Origin: Triplophysa rosa
Lineage: Eukaryota > Chordata > Actinopteri > Cypriniformes > Nemacheilidae
Assembly (NCBI RefSeq): GCF_024868665.1
Contig: NC_079895.1
Span: 22,801,011 to 22,865,010, forward strand
Direction of reading: 5' to 3'
DNA: 64,000 nt
Part shown: positions 58,301 through 64,000 of the stretch, in pieces
How the letters are laid out: each line of letters starts with the position of its first letter
Position numbering within the stretch: the stretch's first letter is position 1
The notes under the pieces: generated by a model
What the model saw: the letters and a program-made list of their open reading frames with translations, nothing else
Database searches by the model: none
What the model was told of the DNA's origin: nothing
Position numbers and translations under genes: made by a program

Positions 58301-61300
58301 AAAAGATACAATAAAATATTTACAATTGAATTATAAATATAGCCTGAATAATAGCACAACGGCATGCACGTCAACTACAAACGCCTCGTCTATTTGCGGA
58401 GGTGCATGGGCGGCTAAAAACATTATAAAATTAATATTTATTTCTCTTAAGACGACATTGCAGGGTCACTTACCCAATGTGACAGTTGCTTTTCTGAAAT
58501 AAAACCTGAATAAACTTCGATGTCATATGCGGCCGAGGCCGACTAATGTGGTCTCGGGAGGACGCATGCAGCCTTCGAAGACGCAGATATTTTGTCCAAG
58601 TTTTTAAAAGTACATTCTAAAATGCTGTAATGGTTAATGTTTGACATTTTATGACCGCATTTTCCCTAGTTTTGGTCTATTTTTCTTTAGAACCTGTTTC
58701 TTTTATTATGCAAGTAATAATAAAGGTGTTCATATACTGCATTTCATCTTTTGTGCATTTGTTTTGAATGTTGCACTATGGCAGCTATATGTTCACGGAA
58801 ATAAAATATTGAAAATCAAATATACTTTATCAGTTATTATACAGTTATTTTAGGCACTCTTTAAATAAAAAGTGACTAAAAATATAGGCTGTAATGTCAC
58901 AGAATGTCGGACTGAAACATAACTGCTCTTTATCAGCCTACTACTTAAAGGAGACATCAGATGAAAACCCCACTTTTTCTGTGTTTAAGTGCTATAATCG
59001 GGTCCCCGGTGCATCTAGCAACCCAGAAAACGTGAAAAATAAGAACCCAGTAAGTTTGTTTTGGTGTGTCTTTCCCTGCAAGCATGTGAGAAATCGAACC
59101 GTTCAGATTTCGCTCCGATTGTGCCATCCAAAGCGGATTTTAAATATAATGTTACCGCCCCTTAATCTACACAGTTCATTGTTGTTTTCACAAGCGACAG
59201 CGGTGTACGTGACGCCATGGCTAAAGTTCATGGACAACATGCAATGCAGTCGCTGCACAGAGTCCAAAACAAGGAAGAGACAGAAGTGTATTTATTTTAT
59301 TTTTAGTGGAAATCCATCAGAAACCATAAGTAAAAACCTGCTTGTTTGCGCGAATCACTTCAAACCGGAGTGCTTTTTCAACCTGGGACAGTACAAGCAG
59401 GATTAGCTTCAAAGGTGTTCCTCAAGAGGGATCGACCGAACGAGACAAAACTGCCGATGTAAGTAATATTTATCAACAGTCTGAATTGACGTAAATGTAC
59501 CGTATATATAGGAGGATAACGTTAGCATATGATAGCGAAGGGAGCTAAGTCAGTCACGGGCTAAACAGAACATTCAAAGCCAGTGTTAAATTTACTGTAT
59601 ATAAGTGCAGATGGGCACTTGGAGTTTAGCTGTATGAATGTTAATACATTATGTGCATAATATGTTCAGCTGCGGTAAGCTGTTTGTTTTGCTAATGAAC
59701 AGGGGTGAACACTGGGGTTAGTTTCGTTTTAAACGTCTCAAATCATTTGTGCTTTGGCTGAAAAATCTGTCACAGCAAACTAGCTCTCACGTTGTGTGTG
59801 TAACGTTATAACTTGTCAATGACAAGCGCTAAAATCCATGTAATTCCGCTGAGATCTGCAGTGGATTCCGTGGATTTTAGGTAAGCATACACGCACAACG
59901 TAAGCGCATTAACTGTTTGCTGTGACTTATTTTTTTTGTCTCCGGACGAATGATTTGAGACGTTTAAGACGAAACTAACCACAGAGGAATTCAGGAAAAA
60001 TCATTTAGCTAAACCATTGCCACTACACGTGTGTTGTGTTTACACGCCGGACAGAAAGGGGGTGGGGTTCGCTATAACTCATTATCATTTAAAGAGACAT
60101 GCACCAAAACGGGTTGCTGTGAGCATAGCTGTTTTTGACGAGGCAAGAAGGGTTTTGTTTACACAGCCATTGAGTGTTTTTAAGCAAAATATGTTCCAGA
60201 CATTTCATGAAGACCCTAATAAATCATACCATCTTGTTGAAAGTGCTCGTCTGATTAGACCTTTAAACTGAGACATTTATTCCAGAAGTTTATTATAAAC
60301 CGAAAACAATTAGGCTTACTAGACACATTTTATGTCAGAGCGGGATCTGAGCAGGATTTGGTTTACCATTGAGCGTGAGTGTAACGTGAACGGAGCGTTT
60401 GCTTGGTCCATGAGCGACTGAACGAAGCGCATGTTCAAAGAGCGAAATATTGAGCAGAGCAGAGCATGCTCACATACTCTGGTGCTCACCAAGGCATTTA
60501 AGGCATGAAACACCAACCACACACAAAAACTAACAAATGCACTTTTAAACATGATGACGTACATAAAGCACATCCATCTGATCTGAGTGTACATGGCAAA
60601 TGTGCTCTCTCTGGGGGTTAGAATTTCAATGACAGAGATAGAAGACGTGTAGTCTTTCTTCACACTTCTTTTAATTAACAGAAGTTCTGCAGGTGTGATG
60701 CTACCTGGCAGAGAAGAGCAGCGGAGAGACTTTGTGTCTAACACCTGGACCATAAGAATGGCCTGAAACTCATCATTTTATTCAAGAGCCCATCCCTTGG
60801 TCTACTTTGCCCCAGAGTTTAGCCTCTTGATTAAAGTCGCCTTCCACTCTATGGTGCTTATTTCCGTTCACATCTTGAACTTTAATGTCTACTTTGTGAG
60901 TTGTAGATGTGATGCGGTGCTTCTTATCCAATGCGCATAACATTCTTTGGTTATCTTTGGTTAAATAACATGATGTTTGGTTGCCAGTAAGGATGGTTAC
61001 TTAGAATTTTTTATGACCGTCAGCTGACGAAATCGCAGCATCCACAACAACATTTCACATGTCGATTCACACATTGTTGAGACATAAACAATTTTAACAT
61101 TTTATGATTTCCACAAGTTTAAAGTAAGCTGTACACAGCTATACCACATGTGCTCAGGGACATTCATTGTGATGAACTTTCGCATGGTATCCTATACTTT
61201 TTATGTAGCTTAATTTAGCTTAATTTACAACATAACACACCTTCAACAACAGTACTGTTGTCACATGAGCAGCAAATGCTTATTTTAACTACTATTACTT

Positions 61301-63146
61301 ACTATTCAACCGATTATTAGTATTATTAGATCAGAATTCTTACTATAGGTTAGCGGTACTATATTATTAAGTAGTATTCCATTCATCCTTAGTTAGCAGC
61401 GTTTTTTTTTTAATTATCTTCCTGTGTGTTCTGCAAGTCATACAAAGTCAAAAAGTCATACAAACAAAAAATGAGAGTAAATGAATTTTAATTTGGGGGT
61501 AAACTACGCCTTTAATGCTTTCATACTATCAACACATTTCATTTTATTCAGCAATAAATCGTCAATGTTCCGGATGCAATCGGTTTTTACCTTCGATATA
61601 AAGAGGTTCCACCACATCATGGTTGATCAACTCGAAGTTCTCGTGGCCAATCCAGTGCTCTACATTCCGTTTGCGGCCAGTGAAGAAATTATCCACCACG
61701 GTCACTTCATGACCATCCATCATCAGTTTATCAGTGAGGTGGGAACCCACAAATCCAGCCCCACCTGTGATCTACCAGAGAACAAACAAACACCTCTTCT
61801 GTATCTCACTTCATTTTTATTCAAGTATTTCACAAACAATTCACAAACCTTTTTTGCTGGGCAATACTGGGCAGAACTTTAAAGGAACAGTTTACTCAAA
61901 ATGAAAATTCTGTCTTTATTTACTCACCCTCAAGTTGTTTGAAATCTGTATAAATTTCTGTGTTTCACAAATTTCTGATGAACACAAAAGATGTTTAGAA
62001 GAATGCTTGTAACCAAACAACTCTTGGCCACCATGACTACCAAAGTAGGAATATTTGCTTTATAAATGCACTGTATTTGTTCTGTTGAACACAAAAAAAG
62101 ATATTTTGAAGAATGTAGGAATGCAAATAGTTTTGGGGCACTTTTGACTATTATTGTCATTTTTCCTACTCTGGTAATCAATGGTGTAGTCAATCAGAAC
62201 AAATACATTTATACAGATTTGGAACAACTCGAGGTTGAGTAAATAATGATTTTGGGGGGGGGGTAAACTGTTCCACATCATCAGTCCAAATTCACTTTTT
62301 ATGTACAGAGTGAAGGCTCATTCAGGCCAAGCAAGGTAACAATAACTAGAGATAGTAATATTTTGTCATAGTGATTTTTTTCTAGCTGATAGGATATAAA
62401 ACATTGACAGTAAAAAAACGTTCACACAAAGGACGATAACTATAAAGTTTTTTAAATCATTCTAAATGTAAAGGACTACACAATTATACAAACAGAGGAA
62501 CGACACGCCCTTTAGAAATATGAACAATGTTATTTTCATCTGGTGTGAACAGGCCTTAAGAATTACCATAAAGATCGTCTTGTGTTTTCAGGCAGAAACA
62601 TTTTTAGGTAAGGGTATAGAGATGAGGGCGAATAAAACCTGACATGATTTTAATTAGATCTAAACTAACCCTTGAAAGCTTGAGAATAACTCAAAGAAAC
62701 ATGCTAAATTAAGCAGTGGTCTCACAGGGGGTTGATTTACAACATATGACAGAAAGAGAACAGGGTGCAATCAGAGGAAATGAGCAGCTTTCTGCTCCCT
62801 GCTGTTTCCTCTCTCTTCTTCCCTATCAATTATCTGTGACACAGCCTCTCTATTCCTCTAGAGCTATTACAATGTAACCACAGCTGTCAAATATTGTGAT
62901 GGTGTTTTAATTTGCCACTGTAACCTTTTACTTTCTTTTTGATAAGAGAAAAAAAAACTGTCTTCGGAAAGACCAACTGTAATTTAGTAGAGCAAGTCAC
63001 GGACAGACTTGATTTTTATGCATTTGTATAGTATATTAGAATATATGTCTGGACACAGAAGACTGAAAAGAAATTGAATTCTTACCAAAATCCTTTTTCG
63101 GTCTTTCTCAGACAAGAATTTTACTGGTGGGTACTTCTGGGTGAAA
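40201..63146 (-). CDS. uxs1: uxs1, UDP-glucuronate decarboxylase 1 (partial, five spliced exons)
   Basis: Uxs1 converts UDP-glucuronic acid to UDP-xylose with bound NAD; in vertebrates it is a Golgi/ER type II membrane enzyme that supplies xylose for glycosaminoglycan linkers (family knowledge). Five minus-strand exons join in frame: 63146-63086, 61771-61591, 53442-53338, 52662-52603 and 40322-40201. Together they give about 176 residues of a protein of roughly 420. Visible motifs are GGAGFVG (dinucleotide binding), ASTSEVYG, and YDEGK, the YxxxK catalytic pair of short-chain dehydrogenases. All junctions are GT/AG with consistent phases (0, 1, 1, 1, then 0 after the last exon). The N-terminal membrane-anchor exons lie upstream of position 64000. 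The C-terminal exons were not found below 40201. Introns are loaded with transposons. Identity is secure from near-perfect agreement with the vertebrate protein. Confidence 0.96.
40323..41755. other. uxs1 intron, no recognised repeat
   Basis: Apparently ordinary intron with a polypyrimidine tract next to the exon. Short (TA)n stretches lie near 41000 and 41350. Short frames here have no domain. Confidence 0.4.
41757..42260 (+). mobile_element. hAT-type remnant with BED-finger piece
   Basis: The left end TAGGGATGAGTCACAGTTG resembles a hAT terminus. The plus frame around 42060-42130 reads [20 protein letters not shown] and LRSTTKM, with CxxC spacing and the TT(K/S)M-type segment of a BED zinc finger as in ZBED/hAT transposases. 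The expected His pair is missing. From about 42140 a second MITE with ATGAACGAATC motifs takes over. Confidence 0.5.
42461..42654 (+). repeat. 97-bp tandem duplication
   Basis: Two adjacent units begin TTACTAAAA(A/C)GTCTC(A/G)TG and end ATCACTTGTG. They differ at only a few sites (for example ATAACAGG versus ATAATAGG), so the duplication is recent relative to the flanking decay. Confidence 0.9.
43188..44371. repeat. Large foldback, arms of about 400 bp
   Basis: 43188-43591 is the reverse complement of 43963-44371 with only minor differences. Matching blocks include GGAGCGATTTTAGTCTCATT, CACGTGCGTAAAACAAAACT, AAGTACGTTTCGCAAACATA and CTTTAGCCAATCAGATTCAA. A 370-bp loop separates the arms. Arms this long and alike point to a foldback-type transposon or a recent inverted duplication. 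Confidence 0.88.
44389..45372. repeat. MITE with about 90-bp inverted repeats (TCTCACTCCCGACT ends)
   Basis: The left arm TCTCACTCCCGACTCATCAC continues with GCTCGGTCAGCGCCCC and TGCGTCACTTTTAA (44396-44486). The right arm mirrors it (45280-45365: GACGCCAAGGGGCGCTGACC, GTGACGAGTCGGGAGTGAGA). The interior includes a 115-codon frame (44605-44952) without a recognised domain. Confidence 0.8.
46143..46618. mobile_element. hAT MITE (GGATGCACCGATATC ends)
   Basis: The left end AAGGATGCACCGATATCAAT and the right end, with ACCGATATGG and CATGCATCCCTT, are inverted. CCGATA motifs are repeated in both subterminal zones. It has no coding capacity. Confidence 0.7.
46628..47223. mobile_element. hAT element (CAGGGGTCTGCAACC ends)
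   Basis: The ends CAGGGGTCTGCAACCC and GGTTGCCAACCCCTG are inverted. They are flanked by ATCTAGGC and ACCTAGTC, which look like a diverged 8-bp duplication (6 of 8 equal). The interior has GTGGCTC motifs near both ends. The 596-bp element is non-autonomous. Confidence 0.8.
48138..49743 (+). mobile_element. Tc1-like element (CAGTGGCAAGAAAAAGTATG ends), TA target
   Basis: The inverted ends CAGTGGCAAGAAAAAGTATG and its mirror CATACTTTTTCTTGCCACTG are flanked by TA at 48136-48137 and 49744-49745. The terminal repeats extend about 110 bp or more (GTCAAGGGTATTGACA and its mirror). The transposase gene is broken by one frameshift. Confidence 0.9.
48497..49565 (+). pseudogene. Tc1-like transposase (DD34E), one frameshift
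   Basis: The first frame (48497-49168) starts [20 protein letters not shown]. It has paired HTH domains with a [10 protein letters not shown] linker (GRPR-like motif) and the first catalytic Asp in [11 protein letters not shown] small indel near 49150 shifts the frame. The second part (to 49565) carries [11 protein letters not shown] with the second Asp and [11 protein letters not shown] with the Glu, 34 residues apart. All catalytic residues remain, so the single frameshift and stop are the visible lesions. Confidence 0.88.
50221..52217 (-). mobile_element. DIRS1-like element, 5' end and gag fragment
   Basis: The right terminus (52150-52217), ACAACGTCGAGAGACCGACT preceded by a CCCCAGTCTGTCTCTC variant, matches the terminus type of the DIRS element at 1-2774. 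On the minus strand, gag-like frames follow (51829-51344, 51248-50826, 50859-50542), GC-rich unlike the surroundings and mutually frameshifted. RT, RNase H and recombinase are absent, so this is a truncated copy. It sits at the inner right edge of hAT-B. Confidence 0.7.
52603..52662 (-). CDS. uxs1: uxs1 exon (STSEVYG active-site segment)
   Basis: This small 60-bp exon encodes [19 protein letters not shown] between split Gly and Asp codons. The STSE residues sit in the active site of the family. The acceptor is CCCCAG at 52663-52668 and the donor is GTATGT, ending at 52602. The exon starts about 165 bp from the end of a large nested transposon block (47791-52438), so the insertions stop just short of the splice site. 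Confidence 0.95.
52663..53337. other. Short uxs1 intron, no repeat recognised
   Basis: The 675-bp intron between the 53338 and 52603 exons holds no identifiable transposon or RNA gene. Confidence 0.5.
53338..53442 (-). CDS. uxs1: uxs1 exon ([14 protein letters not shown] segment)
   Basis: This 105-bp exon encodes [20 protein letters not shown] followed by [16 protein letters not shown], with split codons at both ends. The acceptor CAG lies at 53443-53445 and the donor GTAAGTA at 53331-53337. The HLASPASP stretch lines the NAD and UDP-sugar pocket in the family. It is identical in register to vertebrate Uxs1 and joins the flanking exons without a frame break. No long ORF marks it, so it was found by reading for the next expected peptide. 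Confidence 0.95.
53443..53857. other. uxs1 intron with TTCCG-rich segment
   Basis: Positions 53755-53835 contain repeated ATTCCG and GTTCCG motifs, probably a hAT-family scrap. The frame at 53529-53846 has no domain and is not supported as coding. Confidence 0.4.
53858..55034. repeat. Abundant interspersed repeat (AAAGCTGCGAGCAGCGATGA start)
   Basis: It begins AATTAAAGCTGCGAGCAGCG and ends GTGCTCGGGCCCTAATTA. Inside, a unit with CTTCCTGTTTC(A/C)TG, GGTGGCGCTAT and ATGGCGAAAC motifs occurs in tandem-like fashion (54020-54240, 54340-54560). It resembles a non-autonomous family found in many copies in teleost genomes. A related end lies at 56686-56712. It is non-coding. Confidence 0.65.
55035..55370. 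other. Intron with hAT-N end fragment
   Basis: TAGGGCTGCAACTAACGATT and following ATCGATTA motifs (55261-55335) are the left end of a common fish hAT MITE. The right end was not found. Confidence 0.5.
55371..56477. repeat. hAT-derived MITE (GAGATGGGAAAAGTA ... GTCCACCTCTG)
   Basis: The left end AGAGATGGGAAAAGTATACA and right end TACTTGAGTGAAAATAATAA-TGTCCACCTCTGA are inverted only weakly, but both show the TAAAAGTA and AAGTAC motifs of the family at 37340. The interior contains another fragment near 55625 (TTAGGGATGCCACAATTCTC). No coding domain. Confidence 0.5.
56779..58327 (+). mobile_element. Tc1-like element (CAGTATCTCACAGAAGTGAG), right end truncated
   Basis: The left end CAGTATCTCACAGAAGTGAG follows a TA at 56777-56778. 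The long inverted repeat, about 220 bp (for example AACTCAACACACAGCCATTA and GTCTAAACCGCTGGCAACAA), is mirrored at 58120-58320. The outermost 30 or so bases of the right end are missing, so the element cannot transpose as it stands. Confidence 0.85.
57130..58118 (+). pseudogene. Tc1-like transposase, inactivated
   Basis: The transposase starts [20 protein letters not shown] at 57130; the longer open frame from 56955 is terminal-repeat sequence read as coding. HTH regions and [12 protein letters not shown] (first Asp) are intact, and [10 protein letters not shown] marks the second Asp. A frameshift follows at about 57875. In the next frame [10 protein letters not shown] is followed by TGA where Trp is usual, and the rest ([20 protein letters not shown]) runs to about 58118. 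At least two lesions make it dead. Confidence 0.87.
58328..58893. other. No recognised gene
   Basis: AT-rich intron. No transposon ends or coding exons identified. Confidence 0.4.
58894..59460 (+). pseudogene. THAP-like zinc-finger remnant
   Basis: Near 59240-59400 the frame reads [20 protein letters not shown], then [20 protein letters not shown] and QY. VCANHFxPxCF is the C-terminal Cys-x-x-His and aromatic part of THAP fingers, used by P-type transposases and some cellular proteins. A one-base frame change at 59400 leads on to [12 protein letters not shown], the expected extension. It lies in repeat-like sequence, so a transposon origin is favoured over a host gene. Confidence 0.45.
59714..59985. 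repeat. Inverted repeat with about 90-bp arms
   Basis: GTTAGTTTCGTTTTAAACGT CTCAAATCATT and GTCACAGCAAAC on the left are mirrored by GTTTGCTGTGAC and AATGATTTGAGACGTTTAAG ACGAAACTAAC on the right. The loop contains a second small inversion around AGATCTGCAG. Probably a MITE adjacent to the THAP-like remnant. Confidence 0.75.
60272..61590. other. uxs1 intron with an unassigned open frame
   Basis: A 144-codon minus-strand frame (60753-60319) has Leu/Val-rich stretches but no domain I recognise. GAGCG and GAACGAAGCGC motifs at its 3' side resemble MITE subterminal repeats. No splice-supported exon was found. Confidence 0.35.
61591..61771 (-). CDS. uxs1: uxs1 exon: NAD-binding Rossmann motif
   Basis: This 181-bp exon begins [20 protein letters not shown] and runs through [20 protein letters not shown] to VVEPLYIE. 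It carries the GxxGxxG dinucleotide-binding loop and the acidic end of the second strand (VVDNF), which marks NAD specificity in this extended SDR family. The splice acceptor is at 61772 and the donor GTAAAA follows 61591. It ends one base into a Val codon, which the next exon completes. An upstream in-frame Met at the GSHL segment is not the real start, because the exon continues to its acceptor. Confidence 0.96.
61881..62280. repeat. Palindromic MITE (GGAACAGTTTACTC ends)
   Basis: AAAGGAACAGTTTACTCAAA, then TTTACTCACCCTCAAGTTG, is mirrored by CAACTCGAGGTTGAGTAAAT and GGTAAACTGTTCC. The interior repeats GAACACAAAA-AGAT(G/A)TTT(A/T)GAAGAATG. It is one of the most common cyprinid MITE types, here about 100 bp upstream (in gene order) of the Rossmann exon. 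Confidence 0.8.
62281..63085. other. uxs1 intron, no repeat recognised
   Basis: Ordinary intronic sequence between the MITE and the linker exon. No coding or transposon ends seen. Confidence 0.45.
63086..63146 (-). CDS. uxs1: uxs1 exon: linker before the catalytic domain
   Basis: This 61-bp exon reads [20 protein letters not shown], preceded by one base of a split codon. The acceptor is a TTTTCAG just above 63146 and the donor is GTAAGA below 63086. It is the segment that joins the variable stem region to the Rossmann fold and ends at a codon boundary. The next exon starts with ITGGAG, as in vertebrate Uxs1. Confidence 0.93.
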
Positions 63147-63329
63147 CTGAAAATGACACATAAAAGGTTAATAAATATATAAAACCATTCCAGTTTTGTC
63201 TTTAATATGCATTTCTACTACATTCCAACAAAAACAAACAAAGCATTCTCTTAGCGAAAGACTGATAGTTGCAAAAAATATTATTTCAATTTTCTGCAAA
63301 TAAAATACATAATGTGTGTGTGTGTGCAT

Positions 63330-63926
63330 GGACCACAAAACCATTCATAAGTAGCACAGGTATACTTGCAGCAATAGCCAAAAATACATTGTATGGGTCA
63401 AACGTATCGATTTTACTCTTATACTAAAAATCATTAGGATATTAGGTAAATATCATGTTCCATGAAGATATTTTGTAAATTTCCTACCGTAAATATATCA
63501 AAACTTTATTTTTGTGAGTGGATGCAGGCACACAGCACAATCGCAAACAAAAATGGCCGGAAACATGCCTATAAACGTTGCCCCCACTCACGTTTGGTCT
63601 CTACGTAAAGCTTAGAATTTCTGCTTTCGGGTTCATCTACTCTCCACAACATTATTACAGCGGTAAGCCAATAAAGAGTGCTAAAACAAACCTGGTTCTT
63701 AACAAGAGCCTGCTACAGTGCCTCTGATGGACAACTTTAAAGGCGATTTGCTCAATATTTTTATTTGTTTGCACTCTCAGATTCCAGGTTTTTGAATAGT
63801 TGCATCTCAGCCAAATATTGTCCAAATAAACCACACAACAATGAAAAGCTTATTTATTCAGCTTTCAGATGATGTATAAATCTTCATTTTAAAAAAATTA
63901 CACTTATGACTGGTTTTGTGTTACAG
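63330..63926. repeat. Palindromic MITE (GGACCACAAAACCA ends)
   Basis: The left end GGACCACAAAACCATTCATA and right end CTTATGACTGGTTTTGTG are inverted. AAGCTTATTTATTCAGCTTT CAGATGATG lies in the right arm, typical of this family. It is non-coding. Confidence 0.7.
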
Positions 63927-63947
63927 CGTCACATATACATATATGTA

Positions 63948-64000
63948 CAGTGAGGGAAATAAGTATTTGATCCCCTGCTGATTTTGTAAGTTTGCCTACT
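63948..64000. mobile_element. Terminal repeat of another Tc1-like element, cut by the window edge
   Basis: CAGTGAGGGAAATAAGTATT TGATCCCCTGCTGATTTTGT follows a TA at 63946-63947. This is the outer terminal repeat of a common fish Tc1 family. The rest lies beyond the window. Confidence 0.75.

Noticed and set aside
1..64000. Endogenous retrovirus or LTR retrotransposon
   Set aside because: The retroelements seen are DIRS and LINE types. I found no paired direct LTRs, primer binding site, protease, DDE integrase or envelope.

Overview
The window is eukaryotic nuclear DNA from a teleost fish, most likely a cyprinid. Two lines of evidence support this. Five spliced exons encode the conserved core of Uxs1 (UDP-glucuronate decarboxylase). 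The rest is a dense mix of repeats typical of cyprinid genomes: an L2-clade LINE, DIRS1-like elements, Tc1-like transposons, hAT elements and MITEs, V-SINE/HE1-like SINEs and a tRNA-derived SINE. There are no operons, ribosome binding sites or CRISPR arrays, and I found no functional RNA gene. One assembly gap of 295 N lies at 12143-12437.

Host gene: uxs1 runs on the minus strand. Exons lie at 63086-63146, 61591-61771, 53338-53442, 52603-52662 and 40201-40322, all with GT/AG borders and mutually compatible phases. They encode the linker before the catalytic domain, the glycine-rich NAD-binding motif and the YxxxK catalytic motif. The N-terminal exons should lie beyond position 64000. I found no C-terminal exon between 1 and 40200, so the intron after the YxxxK exon is at least 40.2 kb, or the assembly is rearranged.

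Layout: 1-2774, the 3' part of a decayed DIRS1-like element (plus strand). 2877-3828, probable MITE. 4980-5404, LINE 3' tail (minus). 5405-9510, L2 LINE with an esterase-type ORF1 fragment and a long RT frame (plus). 10866-13317, hAT-like element with a BED-finger exon and the N gap. 13318-15668, SINEs and hAT remnants. 15669-21280, a complete-length DIRS1-like element (minus) with inverted termini and an internal complementary region, hit by a SINE. 21281-27300, MITE fragments and a V-SINE. 27338-28470, minus-strand LINE with a MITE inside. 30104-31713, a MITE split by a 1.25-kb hAT that itself carries a SINE and an L2 fragment. 32260-33208, duplicated segment. 33421-33884, hAT MITE. 34016-35585, Tc1-like element with an intact DD37E transposase. 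36481-39111, three MITEs. 43114-46134, a putative element holding a 400-bp-arm foldback and a second MITE. 46143-47223, two hAT MITEs. 47791-52438, hAT inside hAT, with a Tc1 element and a DIRS gag fragment in the inner one. 53858-55034, an abundant interspersed repeat. 55371-58327, a hAT MITE and a decayed Tc1. 58894-60271, THAP-like remnant and inverted repeat. 61881-62280 and 63330-63926, palindromic MITEs. 63948 onward, the end of another Tc1.

Most of the window is therefore intron of one housekeeping gene of the Golgi UDP-xylose pathway, filled by successive transposon insertions. Target-site duplications let several nesting orders be read directly. I see no convincing new biological system. 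The most informative loci are the intact DD37E transposon, the full DIRS element with its circularisation region, the four-part nest at 47.8-52.4 kb, and the hAT insertion with an unoccupied related site nearby.
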